Assembly: GCF_021869535.1 (NCBI RefSeq)
Contig: NW_026262690.1
Span: 65,356,995 to 65,420,994 of the forward strand
DNA length: 64,000 nt
Reading direction: 5' to 3'
Origin: Mytilus californianus
Lineage: Eukaryota > Mollusca > Bivalvia > Mytilida > Mytilidae
Positions 9,387 to 21,300 of this stretch are shown here, piece by piece. Position numbers and translations under genes: made by a program. The stretch's first letter is position 1. The number at the start of each line of letters is the position of its first letter. The notes beneath the pieces were generated by a model. It ran no database searches. It was not told where the DNA came from and saw nothing but the letters and a program-made list of their open reading frames with translations.

Positions 9387-12300
9387 GTAGGAAAGTTTTC
9401 TGCTGATTATAAAGTCTGTTTATAGTTTCCGTGTACACACTTTTACTGACAGTATAGCCATATGAAAAGACTCTTAGTTACACCATTCACTTTGTTTACT
9501 ATAGGATTAAACAGATTTTTCTAGAGGTTATTGCCATGTAAACTGGGCAATGAACTCACAAACTGAATAAGTTTTGTAAAGTTTGTGAGTAAGCAATCCA
9601 GTTTATACATCAATAACCTCTAGAAAAATGTGTTTAATCCTTATTATTCTAAGTCAAACATTCACAATTTTTGTTTATTGGCTATTATTTACCATCAAAT
9701 GTACAATTGACATAAAGTAACTAATGAGTTAGCCGCCATATTGATTTTTTTCTAAAATCCATAAATGTTTTTGATTAATCCAAGAGAATATAAAATGAAA
9801 TAACAATTATCCTTAAAGTTTATTTTAATGAGGTATTATTCGAAATTAAAGTGTACAGGTAACAAAATAATCTTCAGCTTGAGAGTTTTCATTCATATAT
9901 TTATGACGTCATATTTTGCCACGACGTCAATGCGTAAAGTCCATGGTAGGTGCAGGTACTTTAATTTGGAACTTCATGATCAAAACCTCATACGAATCAC
10001 TTGTGTATCATGAAGAATTAAGTGTATATGAAGATCAATTTTGGTGAAATGAGGGCCTAACTTAAAGATGATGATATATAAAAAAATTTGACAAATTTCT
10101 TGTAACAGGCCTACATTAGCAAACTATAGGAATAAAAATGATTCTTCAAAATTTGTCTTTGAAGTGAAAGCAAACTTCCAGTCAACCACATAGAACAAAG
10201 GATTAACCTGTTGCTGTAAAAATTTAGAAATATCCAACAAAATTGATAATAACCTATGTCTTGAACTTAAATAGGATATATAATAATCAGAACAGAAACA
10301 AATCATGTGGATTTGACTTTCCCTTACCATTCACTATGGGTAACACACTCATGTCCTCTCAAGTTAATATTTTCTATGTTGTAGAAAAGTTGAAAACAAA
10401 TGCTAATTTGATTATATATAAAAGACAATACTTGTAAATACTTTATATAATACAAAAGAAACAGCATATTTACATTCAAGAGTGGACAAGCCAGAAGTTT
10501 TTATCCATTGACTGACATAGCTTAAAAGTTTTCTATAGTTTGTATATTTTTCTAATCTGTAGGATAATAGCTGTAGGATATGAAGCAAGAGCTTGTGGTG
10601 TAACCAAGAACATGTGGGGTGATGATGCTAAGAAATTATGTCCAGACATTCACTTCTTTAGAGTACCAGAAGTCAGAGGAAAAGCAGATCTCACTAAGTA
10701 AATCTTTTTTAATCTATCTTCATGAACTTGATTTATTTGATACTGTGTATACAGATTGCTTGACTTTAAGTGTACATAAGTATTTTTGAATATGATGCTT
10801 TTTAGTCAAAAAGAATATGAATATGCTGAATGATTTTAAAGCAAGGGGACTGTGGGCTTTGTGGCTGATGAACTACAGTGCTCTAAACAGGTAAGGAGTT
10901 TCTGCTTCCAATAAGATAACAGGCAGTTTTTACTTCAGTAAAAATTCACAAACTGAAGTTCTATTTAAGCATATTTTGTTTTGAAATCTACAAGACATAT
11001 CTTTTGTCTGCATAGTCACTCTATATATGAAAGCCTATTTAGTAGCCTGAAAGTCATGATAAGCTTTATTTTAAATATTCACTTATATCTATTAAAGGTT
11101 TAGAGATGGAGGAAAAGAAGTGATTAATGTTCTGAGCAAGTTCAGTAACTGTGTAGAGAGAGCCAGTATTGATGAAGCATACATAGATCTTACAGAAGAA
11201 GTTAAAAGAAGGATGGACAAAAGAGCACAGACAGAACTGCTACAGAATACACACATTGTAGGCTTTGATAAAGAAGGTATACATAGATTTTTTTTAACAT
11301 ATATTCAATATGTTAAAATGTCAGCTTTTCCGTTTGATAGATAATTTTGGGGCAGGATATGCTACTGTTTCAGTACACACAAGGTGAATTGGTTAAAAAG
11401 TTAGTGTTGAATTTCTATATTGAACACTTGTACATGAGAGTGATTTACTCTGAAATATCTCTGTATATGCCATAGATACAAATATATCTGACAGTTTCCT
11501 AAATTAATGTTTTCGTCAGTACTTGCCTTCTTTCACAGTAATTCACTGTGCAAGAACAATTTTTTAACTATCGCTGTATGAAATGGAGGTTAATGTGATT
11601 GGTTTTTGTGTTGTAGAAGTTTTATTGCCATACATACATATATATTCAAATCCAATTTGCTAATTAACTGAAAATATCCATATACAAATGTGAATACTCG
11701 CATAATTTATATAAATTTTGATTGTACATGTATTAATTGTATGCAGCTTTTTCTGAAATCAAATTAATTAATTTCACATTTGTGTCCATTGATAAACAAT
11801 CGTAATAATAAATGCACAATTTTTTCTGAAACTACAGTATTCAACATAGACTTTAATGTGTTTGTTGAAGGACTACAGCTACCAAAAATAATTTTAAGAT
11901 CATATTAATGTCAACCTCAAAATATTCATGTAATTACATTGGAAATTTTATTTGCTTGTCATTTGATAATAGCATTTGTTTTGATACTTTTTCTCAGGTA
12001 GGATGGAAGGCTTGGAATCCTGGTTAGATTCTGTCTATGAAGGTGATGATTTTAACAATATACAGGACAAGAAGCTAGCTGTTGGAGCATTGATCAGTGA
12101 GGAAATGAGAGCCGCTGTCTATGAAGAGACTGGCTTCAGATGTTCTGCTGGTATTGCCCACAATAAGGTTTAACATTTATTTTAAAGTTCTTTGAATGAA
12201 AGGAAATGTGGGTATATATCATTGAGACAGTAATCCTACATGATCTCTTTATGGCTTTGAAATTTAGAATGTTTGTTATCAGAAAGAAAAAAGAAATATT

Positions 12301-15300
12301 GGTAAGAAAAGACATTGAACAATCTTCAGTATTGCAAAGATAAAGCCAATACTCCCCCCAACCTCCTTTTTCCCATTTTCCAAAAAAAAAAAAAATGGCA
12401 AAAAAGTAGGGATGTCAACGAGTACTCGAGTACTCGAGTATCGCTCGGTAGTACCGAGTATCGAATACCAAAATGATACTCGACTAATCGGTTTCCTGTT
12501 AGAATGGTGTGCCTTCTTAAAGAATAAAATATTTTTATTAAGAGCGCCCCTGGGAAATTAAATATCAATCGAAATTAATCAAAATTAAAATACGTTTCGA
12601 ATGTTTGCATTTAATTGTCATTTAAAATTCCTCAAAACAGAGGTAGGCTATGAAAAAGAGCACCTTTCCGAGGCTTACACTTTTAGCTAATCGTGTCTTT
12701 AGTCATTCCACCACCTCTGTACCATCAGAGCAAATATTTTCATCACCAGGACTGTTAGTTACGTAACAAAGTTGAGAAATCGACTCGTCCAAGAAAAAGT
12801 TGACAAGATAATATTTCTAAATATGAACAAATTCGTTGCATCCTGTGTCGACCCTCAGAATATGGTTAAAGGCATCAGTAAGTTCTAATCATCACCCCTT
12901 TATTAATCATTAAATGTGTTTCTTTACGATTCCCAAAAACTGTTGTTTGAGTAATCATTTTCTGTAGATGTTTTTTTTTTAATTGATTATGTGTTTCCAT
13001 TTTGCAGATGTTTTTCCGAGCAAGTACTCGAGTATCGCTTGGTAAATCCAACGAGTACTCGATTAGTAAATCTTCACCGAGTTGACATCCCTACAAAAAA
13101 AGTGATATTATGAAAAAGAGCCATTTTAACTGAATTGATTAGTTAGTCATGCGTTTAGCCCTTGCTAATAAAAGATTTAAGAACTTTCTCTGTTTTAATA
13201 TATACTTAAATATGTTTTACTTCAATTTACTACATTGCCATAGGAATGGTTTATTGACCAAGAAGCATTACAGTCACATATTTTTACTAAGCATGCAGAA
13301 AGCAAACAAATAAACAAATAAAATGTTTGATTTATAAAATTAAGTTAGAATTAAGTTTATTTAGTTATTATTAAAGTCACATATCGTATATTTTTTGTTT
13401 GTTGCTGAATTGATTTGTTTATGATATTTTAGATGTTAGCTAAACTATCCTGTGGTATCAACAAGCCGAACAAACAAACAGTTCTACCATATGGCTCTGT
13501 ACAAGGTCTGTTTAGTACATTACCTGTCAGGAAAATGTAAGTCATATTACTTTAATAATTTCATTTTGTACTTGAATAGGTCAATATTTGTACTTGTTTT
13601 AACTAACCTTTTCAAATAAAAACTTGTTCTAGTGAAATTTTCTCGAACACAGTAATCATTTATCTATTGAGTACAGATTTAGGTTTTAAGTGCCAGTCTC
13701 TGTTAGAATCAGGCAATTTAGAAGAATTTCCAAACAAGGCTGAAAAAAAAACCCACCGACCTAACTATCCTGCATTGAAGATGCCCTCATCGTGAGTTAG
13801 AAGTGGTAGGTTTTTCGTTTCTGCATGTCTGGTTATTCGAGAAATCTCTTAAGATACCTTTTGGTTCAAATGATAGCAAATTACGCAGTTAGTTCCCCTT
13901 AATTGTCAATTTCTTGTGCATTTCAACCAAATTATAAGGGGACGAAGTCCCCTATTACAGTAGAAAAATCAATAAAAAAAAAAAAAAAAAAAAAAATCAG
14001 GAAAATTTCCCGAAATTTTCATTGTACTAATTAACTCAAAATCGTTAACTTTTTTTTTGTAACTTTTTTTAATTCCCACATTTGTGCAGAAATCTACTTC
14101 CTTCTTCCGGTCTCGTTTCTCATGAGACTTTGAGTGAAATATATATTTATCAGTCCAGTAAAATATAGGAAGGAACACAATAACAGTTTCATTTCTAATT
14201 ATTCTTTGATATGAAAAAACATTACCTGATGATAGCGTTTCTTTGTTTACATTGAATATGACGTCATAACTAAAATAACGTCACAACTAAAATCCCTAAC
14301 AACAGAACCAAAATCGGAAACGTTACGGTATTTCCGTTTCTTTTTTAGCTCACCTGACCTGAAAGGTCAAGTGAGCTTTTCTCATCACTTTGCGTCCGTC
14401 GTCCGTCGTCCTGCGTCCGTCGTCCGTCGTCCGTAATCTTTACCAAAAATCTTCTCCTCTGAAACTACTGGGCCAAATTTGACCAAACTTGGCCACAATC
14501 ATCATTGGGGTATCTAGTTTAAAAAATGTGTCCGGTGACCCGGCCAACCAACCAAGATGGCCGCCATGGCTAAAAATAGAACATAGGGGTAAAATGTAGA
14601 ATTTGGCTTATATCTCTGAAACCAAAGCATTTAGAGCAAATCTGACATGGGGTAAAATTGTTTATTAGGTCAAGATTTATCTGCCCTGAAATTTTCAGAT
14701 GAATCGGACAACCCGTTGTTGGGTTGCTGCCCCTGAATTGGTAATTTTAAGGAAATTTTGCCGTTTTTGGTTATTATCTTGAATATTATTATAGATAGAG
14801 ATAAACTGTAAACAGCAATAATGTTCAGCAAAGTAAGATCTACAAATAAGTCAACTTGGCCAAAATGGTCAGTTGACCCCTTAAGGAGTTATTGCCCTTT
14901 ATAGTCAGTTTTTAACCATTTTTCGTAAATTTTTGTAATCCTTTACAAAAATCTTCTCCTCTGAAACTACTAAAACAAATTTAACCAAACTTGTCCCCAA
15001 TCGTCGTTAGGGTATCTAGTTTAAAAAATGTGTCCGATGACCCCGCCCGCGAACCAAGATGGCCGACATGGCTAAAAAATAATACATAGGGTAAAATGCA
15101 GTTTTTGGCTCATATCTCTGAAACCAAAGCATTTAGAGCAAATCTGATGAGGATAAAATTGTTCATTAGGTCAAGATCTATTTGCCCTGAAATTTTCAGA
15201 CCAATCAAGCAACACGTTGTTGGGTTGCTGCCCCTGAATTGGTAATTTTAAGAAAATTTTGCCGTTTTGGGTTATCTTGAATATTATTATAGATAGAGAT

Positions 15301-18300
15301 AAACTGTAAACAGCAATAATGTACAGCAAAGTTAGATCTACAAATAAGTCAACATGACCAAAATTGTCAATTGACCCCTTAAGGAGTTATTGCCCTTTAT
15401 AGTCAATTTTTTACAATTTTCATAAATTTTGTAAATTTTTGTAAATTTTTACAATATATTTTCCACTGTAACTACCGGGCCAAGTTCATTATAGATAGAG
15501 ATAATAGTAAGGAGAAAGAATGTTCAGTAAAGTAAGATCTACAAACACATCACCATCACCAAAACACAATTTTGTCATGAATCCATCTGTGTCCTTTGTT
15601 TAATATGCACTTAGACCAAGGTGAGCGACACAGGCTCTTTAGAGCCTCTAGTTAAAAGATTTAGAACTTAAAATATGTTTGAATTAAAAAAAAAAATTTA
15701 TATAGACTTCGTCCCCTTTCACAAGTAATGCCTGCCTCATATTATCTTGAAATACCAGAACAGGAAATGGAAAACGAATGTTATTCTTGCACCATTATAC
15801 AACTTGAACATGAATTAATGATTAGCAGGTTTTTGTTTGTCATGTTTCCACTACTGCCTGAATCTTAGGCAGATTGGCCCTTAAACAGTTTGCTTATCAC
15901 AGTAAATGTATTTTCAGACGAAATCTTGGGGGCAAACTGGGTGAATCCTTGGTGGAAGAACTAAATGTTGAATTTATTGGAGATTTGGTAAAGTTTCCTT
16001 TAACAGAACTACAAAATAATTTTGGAGATAAAACTGGGTAAGTTTATTAAAGAATAGCTAGAATTGATAGAAATTGATTGAATTTTATATGCTATGGATA
16101 CATTATTCGTTGGATACCAATTTTTGTGGATTTTGTGGGTACAGATGGACCACAAATTTAAATGTTCAATGAATCACAAATTTTCTGTAAGGTTGTATGC
16201 AGACTTGGGGACAACCACGAAATCAAATATTCACGAATATGCAAGTTTTCCTCAATTCACAAAAATTGGTAAACACGAAAATAAATGAATCCACAGTAGT
16301 ACTGGTATAATTCATGTTTTGTTGTTCTGAATCAGTAAGCTTATTTGATTTTACAAGTTCAAAATCACAGATGCTTCAATGCCTTGGCTTTTTTGTTTGG
16401 CAAATCAATCAGGTTATTCCAATAACTCATTAATGCTGTATAGTCATAATCATGATCATGATAGTTAGTAGTAAAGCAGTCGATATATGTACTAAATTAG
16501 ATACCTTTAAGGTATCCCCACCATAATGATGTGTTTTGGTCTTTTTTTCTAGTACTATATGCAATAGGTCAACTATATTTGGTGTATGGAAATATTTTAC
16601 AATGTACATGTCAGTCTGGCAGGTTTTATTTGACCTTGACCTTGACCTCATTTTCACAGTTCATTGCTCAGTGTTTAGTTTTTTGTCGATCCTGCGACTT
16701 TTGTCGCAGAAAGCTCGACATAGGGATAGTGATCTGGCGGCGGCGGCGTTATTTAACTTCTTAAAAGCTTTTATGTTTTAGAAGGTGGAAGACCTTGATG
16801 CTTCTTACTTTATATATAGATGCCTCATGTTACGAAGTTTCTGTCAGTCACATGTCCAATGTCCTTGACCTCATTTTCATGGTTCAGTGACTACTTGAAA
16901 AAAAAAGTTCAGATTGTTTGGAATTGTAAATTCTCTCTTATTATAAGTAATAGGATAACTGTATTTGGTATGTGCGTACCTTGCAAGGTCCTCATGCCCG
17001 TCAGACAGTTTTCACTAGACCTCGACCTCATTTCATGGATCAGTGAACATGGCTAAGTTTTTATGGTCAAGTCCATATCTGAGATACTATAAGCAATAGG
17101 TCTACTATATTTTGTGTATGTAATGATAGTAAGGTGTACATGTCCAACTGGCAGGTGTCATCTGACCTTGACCTCATTTTCATGGTTCAGTGGTCATAGT
17201 TTAGTTTTTGTGTTTTGGTCTGTTTTTCTAATACTGTATGCAATAGGTCAACTGTATTTGGTGTATGGAAATATTTAATGATGTACATGTCAGTCTGGCA
17301 TGTTTTATTCGACCTTGACCTCATTTTCATGGTTCATTGCTTATGTTAAGTTTTTGTGTTTTGGTCTGTTTTTCTTACACTTTAAGCAATAGGTCAACTA
17401 TATTTGGTGTATGGAATGATTGTAAGGTGTATATGTCTGTCTGGCAGGTATCATCTGACCTTCACCTCATTTTCATGGTTGATTGGTCAATGTTCAGTTT
17501 TCCTGGTTAACTTTTTTCGTAGATACCTTAAGCAATAGGTCAACTATATTTGGAATGATTTTAATGTGTACATGTCTGTCTGGCAGGGTTCAAATGACCT
17601 TGACTTCATTTTCATGGTTCATTGGTCAATATAGAATTTCCATGGTTTGGTCTGTTTCTTTTATACTATAAGCAATAGGTCATCTATATTCTGTGTATGG
17701 AGGGATTGTATTAAAGGTGTACATGTATTTCCGGCTTGGTTTATCTGACCTTGACCTCATCTTCTTGGATCATGTTAAGTGTATGTGATACTCGTAGTAA
17801 AGCTTTATACTTAGGACTCTCAACATAAAATCAATGGTCAGTAAAGCCGGCGAGACATTTCAGTGTCTGCACTCTTGTTTATTGATTACATGGTGATGGT
17901 ACAGAATTCTCAATTTGAACTTAAGACAAGAGGCATCATGCCAACCAATATGCCACTCAAAATGTGTTTGATTTTCTTTAAAAAGCAAAACACAAATCCT
18001 AATCCGATACATGTATAAATGCAAAATGTACTTCAAGAATAAAGTTATATGGGATAATAAGATTGTAAAATTTTCAGTATTTGATATAATGCTGATTAAT
18101 TTCAGCCATTGGATCTATGAAGTGTGTAGAGGAATAGAACAAGAGCAAGTATCAGCCAGACAGCTACCTAAATCTATTGGATGTAGTAAAAACTTTCAAG
18201 GAAAAACTTGTCTTGATACAAAAGAAAAGGTTATTATACATGTATTAAATATTGCAAATATAGGTTTTTGTCTCTCTAGAAATAGATAATGCTTGTCCAG

Positions 18301-21300
18301 TTATGACTATTTGTATTTAATGCTTTATATTTCAGAAGGTAGAAGTCCTGGACACTTCCTATCTTGTATACTGATGCCTTATGTTACAAAGTTTCCATCT
18401 GGCACATGTCTGTTCTTCTTGACCTCATTTTCACGGTTCATTGACTGCTTTATTCATAGTGCTTGTGAGTACTGAAGGGTAAAGATTGCTTTCATGATGC
18501 AATTTTATGAATTTAAAATAAAACATGGAAATATGTATTTTGCTAGGCAAATTAAAAATTTGAGTTGGAGTTATCTTCCTTTGTTCATGATTGTACATTT
18601 GTAGTTTAAACTATTTGTATAACAGATTCATATGCCATGCAGTACTTTTTGTAATTTAAATATAAAACTTGACAAGTATGGTTATTCAAATACACATCAT
18701 ATTGTAACTTAAAAATCTAAGTATAAAAATTCATCAATAAATTGCATGACATTGAGTGGATAGGATCTAAAGAATGATCACTTCACTGCACTATTTTGTT
18801 TGAACTGTCAAAGGTAATGATAAACCTTGGAAGATATATATATCAAGTCAGTACCTTAAGGATTTTGATTGCATTTCATGTAATCTTTACCCCAACAACT
18901 ATATAGCTTTATACTATGTGATTTCTCAATAATTATATATTAGATACAAGTCTGTCTGTCAAGGTTCATCTGACCTTGACCTCATTTCATAGTTCATTGG
19001 TCAAGTTTTTAATTGGTTTCATATTTGGTCAACAGCTTGACAGTGAAGACTTGTGCGAGTGCTTTTCAGATCTGTCCCATGCTTAATACTGTTTTCTGAT
19101 ACAAGTTGGGGTATGCTTAACCTGACAGCGCATGTTTTTGTTTTTGATCTTACTGTAAGGTGAAAGTTTTTAGCTCACCGGGGCCCCGTCGTCGTCGTAA
19201 ACTATTTAAAAAATCTTCTCCTCTGAAACTACTGGGCCAAATACCTTCAAAATTTAAATAAATGTTCCTTAGGGTATCTAGTTTATAAATTATATCCAAA
19301 GATTTTGATCCATCGACAAACATGGCCGCCATGGCTAAAAATAGAACATAGGGGTTAAATGCAGTTTTTGGCTTATATCTCAAAAACTAAAGCTTTTAGA
19401 GCAAATCTGACATGGGGTAAAATTGTTCAATTGGTCAAGATCTATCAGCTCTGAAATTTTCAGACGAATCGAACAACCCATTGTTGGGTTGCTGCCACCG
19501 AATTGGTAGTTTTAACAAAATTTTGCAGTTTTTTGTTATTATTTTGAATATTATTATAGATATATATTAACTGTAAGCAGCAATAATGTTCAGCAAAGTA
19601 AGATCTACAAAAAAGTTATTATGACCATAATTGTCAATTGACCCCTTAAGGAGTTATTGCCCTTTAAAGACAATTTTACACAATTTGTTCATCAAGTTTG
19701 CTAACATTTAAAAATCTTCTCCTCTGAAACTACTGGGCCAATTACCTTCAAACTTTAACTAAATGTTCCTTAGGGTATCTTGTTTATAAATTGTATCCAA
19801 AGTTTGTATCCATCGACAAACATGGCTGCCACGGCTAAAAATAGAACATGAGGGTCAAATGCAGTTTTTGGCTTATATCTCAAAAACTAAATCTTTTAGA
19901 GCAAATGTGACATGGGGTAAAATTGTTTAATTGGTCAAGATCTATCGGCCCTGAAATAATCAGACGAATCAAACAACCCATTGTTGGGTTGCTGCCACCG
20001 AATTGGTAGTTTTAACAAAATTTTGCAGTTTTTTGTTATTATTTTGAATATTATTATAGATATATATTAACTGTAAGCAGCAATAATGTTCAGCAAAGTA
20101 AGATCTACAAAAAAGTTATTATGACCATAATTGTCAATTGACCCCTTAAGGAGTTATTGCCCTTTAAAGACAATTTTACACAATTTGTTCATCAAGTTTG
20201 CTAACATTTAAAAATCTTCTCCTCTGAAACTACTGGGCCAATTACCTTCAAACTTTAACTAAATGTTCCTTAGGGTATCTTGTTTATAAATTGTATCCAA
20301 AGTTTGTATCCATCGACAAACATGGCTGCCACGGCTAAAAATAGAACATGAGGGTCAAATGCAGTTTTTGGCTTATATCTCAAAAACTAAATCTTTTAGA
20401 GCAAATGTGACATGGGGTAAAATTGTTTAATTGGTCAAGATCTATCGGCCCTGAAATAATCAGACGAATCAAACAACCCATTGTTGGGTTGCTGCCACCG
20501 AATTAGTAGTTTTAACAAAATTTTGCAGTTTTTAGCTCACTGGGGCCCGAAGGGCTCCAAGTGAGCTTATGCAATCACTTGGCGTCCGTCGTCATCTGTC
20601 ATCGTCGTCATCGTCTGTCGTCGTAAACTATTTCAAAAATCTTCTCCTCTGAAACTACTGGGCCAAATACCTTCAAACTTTAATTAAATGTTCCTTAGGG
20701 TATCTAGTTTATAAATTGTATCCAAAGTTTCGATCCATCGACAAACATGGCCACCATGGCTTAAAATAGAACATAGGGGTCAAATGCAGTTTTTGGCTTA
20801 TTAGTTCACCTGGCCCGAAGGGCCAAGTGAGCTTTTCTCATCACTTGGCGTCCTTCGTCCGTCGTCCAGCGTCGTCCGGCGTTGTCCGTCGTTGGCGTTA
20901 ACTTTTTACATTTTGAACTTCTTCTAGAGAACCACTGAATGGAATGAAACCAAACATGGCATGAATGTTCCTTATGAGGTGCTGACCAAGTGTTGTTACT
21001 TTGTAGCTGATCCATCATCCAAGATGGCCGCCAGTGGGGGACTTAGTTTAACATAGGACCCTATGGGAAATGCATACAAATGACTTCTTTTAGAGAACCA
21101 CTGAATGGAATAAAACCAAACATGGCATGAATGTTCCTTATGAGGTGCTGACCATGTGTTGTTACTTTGTAGCAGATCCATCATCCAAGATGGCCGCCAT
21201 CGGGGAACCTAGTTTAACATGGGACCCTATGGGAAATACATAAAAATGTCTTCTTTTAGAGAACCACTGAATGGAATGGAACCAAACATGGCATGAATGT

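Larger units (their letters stand above)
9387..10562 (+). other. POLH intron 1
   Basis: Holds a palindromic hairpin (9504-9640) followed by a sequence that recurs inverted in intron 9 (9670-9920 versus 28190-27950). The remainder is AT-rich and unremarkable. Confidence 0.8.

Noticed and set aside
11277..11344. Read-through end of POLH exon 3 as an alternative C-terminus
   Set aside because: The donor at 11277 and the phase-matched exon 4 restore the conserved family sequence; read-through adds only intronic residues.
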